Source: a virus
Virus record (IMG/VR): IMGVR_UViG_3300025286_000095
Coordinates: 1-29,219 of that record
Reading direction: 5' to 3' (one strand)
Length of the DNA: 29,219 nt
In this document: positions 23,867 through 29,219 of the stretch, piece by piece
Numbering within the stretch: position 1 is the stretch's first letter
Layout: each line of letters opens with the position of its first letter
Made by a program: the position numbers and the translations under genes
The notes under the pieces: generated by a model
What the model was told of the DNA's origin: nothing
What the model saw: only the letters and a program-made list of their open reading frames with translations
The model's database searches: none

Positions 23867-24481
23867 CTAACAGATACGAAATCCGCCTGAGTGTTCACAA
23901 AACTCAGCGAATTCTAATATGCTTTCAACGTCAAATGGATAGCTTCGGTCAAAGTTCTTAACTTTACCAACACCATGACAGGAATTACAGCCTTTCATCT
24001 CGTTAGCCCGCTTAAAACCACCAAGGCTATCTTCTTCTTTTAGACTATCGTGGTACATTAACCATAGCTCTTCTGATTGCCAACCTTCCCATTCTTTTCT
24101 TGTGCCAGTACCGTTGCATATTTTGCACTCCTCGTCTGGCAAAGAATCCATCTCCGTTGCGTAGGTTCGAGCATAGTTAACTAAATCACCGCTTTTATGC
24201 AGAGAATTTATTCTATTTGATATTAACTTAGCTTTTTCTTTTGTTATCTTATGGCCGTCGTTATAAGAACCTGATTGAGCATCTTTTACTGATATTATAT
24301 CATCACAATTTTCCATGACATATTGCCAAATAGGACGCCAACCCCAGACACTTTCTCTGAAGTATGCTCCTTTTGTATTGTTTTGCCATGCAAAATATGC
24401 TTGTATCGTTTTTTCATCAGAAAAATCGCAATCAGGCACTTGTTCATTTGACGGGCTAAGACCATGTAGGTCGAATCCCAT
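23867..24481 (-). CDS. DnaJ-type zinc-finger phage protein (MGFDLHG family)
   Basis: This 204-residue protein starts MGFDLHGLSP and contains YFRESVWGWRPIWQYV (about residues 40-55). This N-terminus recurs in many phages as a conserved protein of unknown function. Two DnaJ-like zinc modules follow, CKICNGTG at 119-126 and CNSCHGVG at 165-172, which together can bind one zinc. The end is FAEFCEHSGGFRIC. The start has AAAGGAG upstream. The zinc modules suggest protein or nucleic-acid binding, but no J-domain is present, so a chaperone role is not shown. The large CCTAGG hairpin lies just downstream. Confidence 0.75.
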   Translation of the reverse strand: MGFDLHGLSPSNEQVPDCDFSDEKTIQAYFAWQNNTKGAYFRESVWGWRPIWQYVMENCDDIISVKDAQSGSYNDGHKITKEKAKLISNRINSLHKSGDLVNYARTYATEMDSLPDEECKICNGTGTRKEWEGWQSEELWLMYHDSLKEEDSLGGFKRANEMKGCNSCHGVGKVKNFDRSYPFDVESILEFAEFCEHSGGFRIC

Positions 24482-24496
24482 TATAAGCTCCTTTCG

Positions 24497-25012
24497 TTAT
24501 GATTTAGCGTTTAAATGACTATCTATATGTATATCTAAATCCGCATCATCTGAATCATCTGACTCAAAAGTTTTTGAATGGCCAGGTTTCTCCGAAGATA
24601 CACCATACGAAGCAGTGCAAAACCTATCAAATTCCTTCATTCTTTGATTGGATTTTAATGCTCTTTTAAGCTTCCTTAGAACTTTGCCTATGAACTCTTT
24701 ATGTGGCTTGTCCTCCTCTTCGTTCATCACTTCGTGTACTCCTGTTGCAACTAACTCTGTCATTAGCGTTACAATCGTAGCGTGTATCGACGATTCAATT
24801 ATACTATCACCGGTAAGCATTTCACTTAGACCGATGCGTTCGGATAAATAATGTTTTGTTACTACATAAAACATCTGTGGATTATCAGTAACTCTAAAAA
24901 ATTCTGATAAATCAGAGCTTAGGGCGTCGCACAGCTTTTTATTTTTCCTTACGTTAGTATAATCACCAGCTGGTATTTGAATCGCTACTGCTATAGCTTT
25001 TTGTTTATTCAT
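24497..25012 (-). CDS. Hypothetical protein encoded behind the vWA gene
   Basis: This 171-residue protein has AAGGTGA before its ATG and follows the vWA gene by only 4 bases. The N-terminal two thirds is helical, with IQIPAGDYTNVRKNKKLCDA at the start and KVLRKLKRALKSNQRMKEF near residue 115. The C-terminus is acidic and Ser-rich (FESDDSDDADLDIHIDSH) and is likely disordered. No motif is recognised. Its tight link to the MoxR and vWA genes makes it a candidate third component or substrate of that pair. Confidence 0.65.
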   Translation of the reverse strand: MNKQKAIAVAIQIPAGDYTNVRKNKKLCDALSSDLSEFFRVTDNPQMFYVVTKHYLSERIGLSEMLTGDSIIESSIHATIVTLMTELVATGVHEVMNEEEDKPHKEFIGKVLRKLKRALKSNQRMKEFDRFCTASYGVSSEKPGHSKTFESDDSDDADLDIHIDSHLNAKS

Positions 25013-25016
25013 TTGT

Positions 25017-26027
25017 TCACCTTATGGTTTTTGTTATTGAAATTAAATCTTTTCGCGTCCGACATCCGTACGCAGTTCCACCAAAGTCCGGTTGCTGTTT
25101 TTTAATATAATCAATGAACCGATAACTAGTTCTGTAAGTATAATCTTTGTTAAACCAGTGAATTTCATTTGTTTGCGATGCTTTTGAAATAATATCTTCG
25201 CCGTCCCAGTCACCAAAATACAATATGACGCGATTCTTAAAAAAATTGTGTAACTCGTCCATCCCGCAAATAATAAAGCTTGAATCCTTACTTAAATCAA
25301 AAATAGGCTCATATTCGTAACTCTTGCTGTTCATTTTGTGGGTTACATATGCATTTGGAGCTAAATAAATGTCTAAACAGCCTATTTTTACCGATAATAG
25401 AGCTATTTTAGCGTATAATTCTGACGTTGACTGACAGCTTGGAGAGCTATCGAGAACCAATACAATATTTTCACGCTCTCTTGACTGCATACAACTGTAT
25501 ATATTACGTTTTGTTATGCTTCTCATCATCAATTCTTGTAAATCCCACTCATCTTCGCCAATAATAACATCACCGCTTCTTTCCTCTGCTAATTTTGACA
25601 CCATAATTGCCAATGTATTCGCAAGTCTTTTATCTTTTGATTCCTTTGCGATAGCAAATACGCTCTTAGTTCTCTTGTCGTTCTTGTCGTACTTGCAATT
25701 CTTATCAAAATGTTGCGACCATTGTATATTATTGTCGTAATTGTCAAGAGCTTGTTCAATTCTATGCTTTGGAAAATCCTTCGATTTTAGGTCTAAATTA
25801 TTTTTATTGAACTTCACCCCGCATTTATTATTTTGTAGTCTTTTAGGGTGTGTTTTGGACGTTCTAATAGTATTTATAGGTGGCGATGGTATGTTTATTG
25901 TGATTCTTGGTTTGAGCTTCGGACTTTTAAGAGCAGACATCTTGCCGTAGTTTGATAATTTTTCGCTATAAGACGATGTGGCTGGCGGTTGCCAGTTTCT
26001 CCAATCCCTTTTTATAAGCTTAGACAT
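25017..26027 (-). CDS. vWA-domain protein, partner of the MoxR-type ATPase
   Basis: This 336-residue protein has a basic, Pro-rich N-terminal third (for example KLKPRITINIPSPPINTI). A vWA domain then opens at about residue 187 with IVLVLDSSPSCQSTSELYAK. The MIDAS metal site DxSxS is present as Asp193, Ser195 and Ser197. VILYFGDWDGED, near the end, supplies acidic residues of the same face. vWA proteins next to MoxR-type ATPases (NorD, CbbO, ViaA) act as substrate adaptors in metal or complex remodelling. The start overlaps the ATPase stop by 8 bases, so the two are coupled. The phage substrate is unknown. Confidence 0.85.
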   Translation of the reverse strand: MSKLIKRDWRNWQPPATSSYSEKLSNYGKMSALKSPKLKPRITINIPSPPINTIRTSKTHPKRLQNNKCGVKFNKNNLDLKSKDFPKHRIEQALDNYDNNIQWSQHFDKNCKYDKNDKRTKSVFAIAKESKDKRLANTLAIMVSKLAEERSGDVIIGEDEWDLQELMMRSITKRNIYSCMQSRERENIVLVLDSSPSCQSTSELYAKIALLSVKIGCLDIYLAPNAYVTHKMNSKSYEYEPIFDLSKDSSFIICGMDELHNFFKNRVILYFGDWDGEDIISKASQTNEIHWFNKDYTYRTSYRFIDYIKKQQPDFGGTAYGCRTRKDLISITKTIR

Positions 26028-28062
26028 TTGTACTTGCTGATTTAGCTAACTGATTAACAACTCTACGCATTTGTGAAAACCTTCGTACTACGTCCATGTC
26101 ATGGTTATAGCTAAACCCAAAGACTGCGAAATCGTCAAACAGATAGCAAGCTCCATACGCATCGAGCCCCATGTATACTTTCCTCATTAAACCACTGCGA
26201 CTCCCAAACGGATTCCATCCATGACGCTTTAAATGTTTTGATAATTTAGATGTATTAACGCTTACGGATTTGTAGATTGGTATTTCATCGCGCCTGTATC
26301 CCATCAATATTCCGAGCCTACATATACTATCTAAAGCCGTTTCTTTAGGCGTTCCGTCAATCTTAACTCTAATAACTTTAGTTTGGTTAAATTCAGTATT
26401 CTGCAGTTTTATCTCGAACCCCCTGCCTTTATACACAACCGCATCAGATTCAACGATTACCTCATCTGAATTTGATGGTATGCCACCAAATCCTCGAGGC
26501 AACTCACCTCTGTATTTAATTTTATTAGAGTATTGTATACAGTCGTGCTCTACCAGCTTACGTAAATTCAATATACCATTATCGCAATTATTTCTATCAA
26601 TAATTAGTCTAGCAGAACTATCGTCTGTGTTAAATTCAGTAATGTTTACAAACTTACCAGAGTTTCCATCTCCCGCAGAAGTAAAAAAGTCTGGGATTGT
26701 AAATGAGTCATTAGATGTTGCAATTAATGTAATACCGCTATCAGGTGTCCATCTTAAATCAATAGTTACAGGGTTATCGCGAGAATCTTTAATGGCCCTA
26801 GCTACTACTTCATTTTTTGAGTATCTGCGTATAATAAACGCCTGCCACTCGGGGATTCTTAGCAAATCCTTTAATTTACAGTTTTTATCAACATAGCATA
26901 CCTCATGAACCATCTTTTTACCCGATGAATACTGATTGTATTGCATATCGGTCATCTGGTATGGTTTTTTGCGTATCATTTTATCATGTATAACTTCAAA
27001 ATCGTTAACATTCGACGAATCTTCGCTTGTAGTCTCCCCCTGCATATTCTTATGTGCCATCATTGAATAATTCTCATCATTATAATCATATACGCCATAA
27101 ACTTCATTCTCGTTTGGAATCGGCTTGTCGTTGTCTATGGATTCAGAGAGAGTTAAATATGCTGTCTTTTTTGGCATCAATACATTAGATTTTACATCAG
27201 ATTCCTCAGAAAACTCACCTTCAAAGGCAATCTCCTTCAATTTAGCAATATTTTTGATAGATTCATATCTAGCATTCTCTGCTTCTTTTAATAATCGGTG
27301 GTTCTCAGGTGTTTTTGTAACATACTGATAAACTAAGCTATTCCAATCAGCTCCATCACCAAGAAAACTAATAGCATCAAGAAGTTGCCGTATTTCCTGT
27401 ATTGTAGCGGGTTTTGACATACCGCTCATCACAGCTCTTTCGTACAACTTGATTACATTACTTAAATGTGGATGAGCATCATGGGTCAATCTTAGAGCAG
27501 ACATCACAAGACTAGGAGCCATCGGGTCTACATCTATTTTAGGAAACCTACGTAATAATGCTTCATGAAAATCACGCTCATCATTCGCAGTAAAAAATAT
27601 GTACATATTATCAAGATTTGCATTGATATCGGAACCAGGAATAGATAAACGCCCGTACTGAAGGAAGTCTAAAAAGAATCCATCAGCGGTTGGTCGTGTT
27701 TTATCCCATTCATCGAGCACTAGCATCACTTGTTTGTGGTGCGACGCTTCTGCAGCTCTAAAAACTGTTGACTTTTTAATTTCTATGCCACTTTTAGTTT
27801 TTTCACTTGGAAGCATTTTAAGCACTAAGTCATCTTCGCGAGTCCCTGGAGCGCATTGATAGAAAAACATTTCTATACCGAGCATCTTGCTAAGAACTAT
27901 TGGAAGGTAACTTTTTCCTGTACCCGCTGGGCCATATAAAAACGCTCCACTAACCGGCTTGGTTTGCATTGCGCTTGTAATACGAGCAGCGAAGGGTACA
28001 TCGCAGATATATCCATTTGTATTAAGAGACTTGTGTATGCCCTTAACAGTTAGTTCTTGCAT
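26020..28062 (-). CDS. MoxR-type AAA+ ATPase with long C-terminal extension
   Basis: This 680-residue protein starts at MQELTVKGIHKSLN (ATG at 28062, overlapping the upstream TGA). The AAA+ core has Walker A GPAGTGKS at 44-51, Walker B LVLDEWD at 114-120, sensor FFTAND at 156-161 and an arginine finger in ALLRRFP near 171. The insert EDDLVLKML and the compact ring domain place it with MoxR/dynein-related ATPases. Residues about 280-680 form an extension with no family I recognise, including IPEWQAFIIRRYSKNE and FGGIPSNSDEVIVES, whereas MoxR proteins usually have about 300-350 residues. With the vWA gene it probably forms a chaperone-like machine. A TTG at 28065 could add one Met. Confidence 0.88.
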   Translation of the reverse strand: MQELTVKGIHKSLNTNGYICDVPFAARITSAMQTKPVSGAFLYGPAGTGKSYLPIVLSKMLGIEMFFYQCAPGTREDDLVLKMLPSEKTKSGIEIKKSTVFRAAEASHHKQVMLVLDEWDKTRPTADGFFLDFLQYGRLSIPGSDINANLDNMYIFFTANDERDFHEALLRRFPKIDVDPMAPSLVMSALRLTHDAHPHLSNVIKLYERAVMSGMSKPATIQEIRQLLDAISFLGDGADWNSLVYQYVTKTPENHRLLKEAENARYESIKNIAKLKEIAFEGEFSEESDVKSNVLMPKKTAYLTLSESIDNDKPIPNENEVYGVYDYNDENYSMMAHKNMQGETTSEDSSNVNDFEVIHDKMIRKKPYQMTDMQYNQYSSGKKMVHEVCYVDKNCKLKDLLRIPEWQAFIIRRYSKNEVVARAIKDSRDNPVTIDLRWTPDSGITLIATSNDSFTIPDFFTSAGDGNSGKFVNITEFNTDDSSARLIIDRNNCDNGILNLRKLVEHDCIQYSNKIKYRGELPRGFGGIPSNSDEVIVESDAVVYKGRGFEIKLQNTEFNQTKVIRVKIDGTPKETALDSICRLGILMGYRRDEIPIYKSVSVNTSKLSKHLKRHGWNPFGSRSGLMRKVYMGLDAYGACYLFDDFAVFGFSYNHDMDVVRRFSQMRRVVNQLAKSASTNV

Positions 28063-28208
28063 CAATGTAGCCTTAACTTTAGCATTTTAATTTGTTTGTT
28101 CAATTTGCCTACTGTACTCTGCAATCCACGTATAAGTTTATGCAATACACTAATGTATATTGATAATCCAATGACAGCGATTACAGCTATTATAGTTATT
28201 TGTAACAT
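28062..28208 (-). CDS. 48-residue single-pass membrane peptide before the MoxR gene
   Basis: The frame from ATG 28208 to TGA 28062 shares its last base with the ATPase ATG (TGATG), so translation is coupled. The peptide has one hydrophobic segment (about residues 2-23, LQITIIAVIAVIGLSIYISV) followed by a basic helical end (KLIRGLQSTVGKLNKQIKML) with Leu spacing typical of a coiled coil. It may place the MoxR-vWA machine at the membrane. The ribosome site is weak (AAAGAATT). It is too short for usual cut-offs but fills the gap exactly. Confidence 0.6.
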   Translation of the reverse strand: MLQITIIAVIAVIGLSIYISVLHKLIRGLQSTVGKLNKQIKMLKLRLH

Positions 28209-28225
28209 AATTCTTTCATAATTCT

Positions 28226-28300
28226 TTTGAGGCTAGAGCCATAGCATGTCCTAGTAGGGCCCGACACATTCTATAAACACTGGCAATGCCAAGCCTCAAA
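28226..28300 (-). ncRNA. Structured leader before the membrane-peptide/MoxR/vWA cassette
   Basis: TTTGAGGCT and AGCCTCAAA form an exact nine-pair closing stem of a 75-base element that starts immediately after the stop of the preceding gene. Inside are TGGC/GCCA with a three-base loop, TGTC/GACA, and GCTA/TAGC, which would compete with the closing stem. The size and outer stem resemble a tRNA, but there is no T-arm and no usable anticodon arm. It ends 18 bases before the membrane-peptide ATG. It could be a cis-regulatory RNA or a processing site. Confidence 0.45.
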
Positions 28301-28543
28301 TTAATCTAGCAGTACCATATATTCTTTTGGGTAGTTATCAATGAACCAGTCTAAACAGATACGCATTGTTTTATACATACCGAATCGTTCAGCTCCCATT
28401 GTCAAATCGTACATTGCTACCGCTTCTGGCTCAAGTTCTACTATTTCACCAGTAAATCTATTTGGCACAAATTCTTTTTCATCAAAAATTTCTAAGTCTG
28501 GGAATAACCTAAGAGCTTCTTCTCTTGGCGTTGGTGTGTTCAT
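28301..28543 (-). CDS. Conserved-type small phage protein, unknown function
   Basis: This 80-residue acidic protein has NRFTGEIVELEPEAVAMYDL (about residues 28-47) and ends WFIDNYPKEYMVLLD. That order (TGE, then L-x-P-x-A-V-A-x-Y-D, then WF, then Y-x-x-LLD) recalls small uncharacterised proteins in several marine phages. There is no metal site or membrane segment. The ATG overlaps the upstream stop as ATGA, and the ribosome site is weak, so it probably depends on coupling. It directly precedes the 75-base structured element. Confidence 0.68.
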   Translation of the reverse strand: MNTPTPREEALRLFPDLEIFDEKEFVPNRFTGEIVELEPEAVAMYDLTMGAERFGMYKTMRICLDWFIDNYPKEYMVLLD

Positions 28544-28794
28544 CTAAACCCAAACCTTTCCAATAGCCTGTATATCCACGAAGTCCTGCAATAGTTAGTC
28601 CATGCGGATAAAACAGTTTCTTTTATTTCAAGAGAGCGACTCTCCCTTGAACTTAAATCCAGTATCTGTTGCATATGTTGAATAAGAGCTGGTGGAGCAC
28701 CATTTATCTTAGCTTCACATATGGTAGACATTATTTCAGCAGAAGTTTTATTTTTACATAAACAAATAGCTTCTTCTTTGTAATTTGGATGCAT
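28540..28794 (-). CDS. Hypothetical helical protein
   Basis: This 84-residue protein follows AAGGAG with a 7-base spacer. It has an Ala/Glu/Ile-rich helical region (IMSTICEAKINGAPPAL), a Ser/Arg/Glu stretch (DLSSRESRSLEIKE) and a C-terminus with WIYRLLERFGFR. Three Cys residues (12, 26 and 69) show no clear metal pattern. It has no recognised family. The stop overlaps the next start as ATGA. Confidence 0.65.
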   Translation of the reverse strand: MHPNYKEEAICLCKNKTSAEIMSTICEAKINGAPPALIQHMQQILDLSSRESRSLEIKETVLSAWTNYCRTSWIYRLLERFGFR

Positions 28795-28795
28795 A

Positions 28796-28978
28796 TTATT
28801 TCTCCTTTATGTCTGTTACTTCTTCGTCTGTTACCGTAAAACATATTTGGTCATCATATCCACGATAGACTGAATACCCTAATTTATATACTGCCCAAAT
28901 AAAATCTTGTAATTCTTTATCAGACAAAACCCATTTTGGATTCTTTTCTTCTGTGCTTAATGCTATTTCGTATCTTAT
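28796..28978 (-). CDS. 60-residue protein with apparent AUA start codon
   Basis: The frame reads (I/M)RYEIALSTEEKNPKW, then LQDFIWAVYKLGYSVYRG, and ends FTVTDEEVTDIKEK. It fills the gap between two genes with 1-base spacers at each side. A perfect AGGAG lies 7 bases before an ATA codon at 28978-28976, and no ATG is available in the frame. The gene upstream has the same 15-base leader ending in ATG instead of ATA. Either the phage uses AUA, or the start was changed by mutation or sequencing error. Function is unknown. Confidence 0.6.
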   Translation of the reverse strand: MRYEIALSTEEKNPKWVLSDKELQDFIWAVYKLGYSVYRGYDDQICFTVTDEEVTDIKEK

Positions 28979-28979
28979 T

Positions 28980-29207
28980 TTATTTCTCCTTTCTTATTTC
29001 AAATAAAGTTTCTTCAAGAATTTCATAAACATCTTGATTTATTCCACAAAATCCGTATCCATCTGCTCTTTCAATAATCTTATTCCATTCTTCATTTGTA
29101 ACAGGGTCATCCCAATTAGTTAAAGCATCAGAATCCCACCACATTACAAGCATTTCATCTTCGGGGTTGTGCTCTTTCATGTATTTAATTACATCTTTTG
29201 CTTTCAT
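28980..29207 (-). CDS. Small acidic hypothetical protein
   Basis: This 75-residue protein starts 7 bases after AGGAG at the right edge of the window. It has KDVIKYMKEHNPEDEMLVMW near its start, then TNEEWNKIIERADGYGF, and ends EILEETLFEIRKEK. The opening (a helix, then NPEDEMLVMWW) is typical of small phage proteins with a helix-strand fold, but no function is assigned. The final codons, Lys-Glu-Lys-stop, contain the ribosome site of the next gene. Confidence 0.68.
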   Translation of the reverse strand: MKAKDVIKYMKEHNPEDEMLVMWWDSDALTNWDDPVTNEEWNKIIERADGYGFCGINQDVYEILEETLFEIRKEK

Positions 29208-29219
29208 TTTATTTCTCCT

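Noticed and set aside
28226-28300. tRNA gene suggested by size and the nine-pair end stem
   Set aside because: No GGTTC-like T-arm, no seven-base anticodon loop on a five-pair stem, and the 3' end is not tRNA-like.

Overview
This window looks like part of an AT-rich (by eye about one third G+C) tailed-phage genome, probably podovirus-like, from a bacterium that uses strong Shine-Dalgarno sites (AAGGAG, GGAG). The genes are tightly packed, and most neighbours overlap as ATGA, TAATG or GTGA. I see no tRNA, rRNA, CRISPR array, integrase or insertion sequence. The host cannot be named from the sequence. Terminase, portal, capsid, primase and DNA polymerase are not visible and presumably lie outside the window.

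The plus strand, bases 1-15798, is a late operon. It opens with a coiled-coil fragment, two small membrane proteins that are holin candidates, and an M15-type peptidoglycan peptidase (endolysin). A large tail or stabilisation-type protein with an FCCH-like domain and a second virion protein follow. Next comes a probable DNA-ejection cluster (240, 316, 508 and 2053 residues) that resembles the T7 gp14/gp15/gp16 layout in order and size. The block closes with a helical protein, a 46-residue peptide that is almost one third Lys/Arg, a protein with an HEPLH zinc-protease signature, and a 57-residue protein.

The minus strand, 15981-29219, is convergent with the late block and is read right to left. 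Its order of transcription is: small hypothetical genes (29207-28301); a membrane peptide, a MoxR-type AAA+ ATPase and a vWA-domain protein (28208-25017); a hypothetical gene and a DnaJ-type zinc-finger gene (25012-23867); a ribbon-helix-helix regulator and a Cas4-like Fe-S nuclease; a Trp-rich peptide and an HTH protein; and then the replication/recombination genes. These last are an ERF/Rad52-like annealing protein, a probable ssDNA-binding protein, a winged-helix protein, a DnaB-type helicase, two PD-(D/E)XK-like nucleases and a small SSB-tailed protein. A DNA methyltransferase, zinc-ribbon peptides, a DUF1599-like protein and a 33-residue membrane peptide end the strand.

The non-coding gaps are few and all contain structure. 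Two of them (15799-15980 and 23678-23866) share an element that begins just after a minus-strand stop codon: TAATACTT, then a GCCTAGGC palindrome, then a TA-rich hairpin. Three others (17797-17910, 21927-22101, 28209-28300) hold inverted repeats able to fold as RNA ahead of the methyltransferase, the annealing gene and the membrane-peptide/MoxR/vWA cassette. The most interesting leads are the MoxR-vWA cassette with its structured leader, the duplicated CCTAGG element, an apparent AUA start codon, and six short genes of under 60 residues that a length cut-off would miss.
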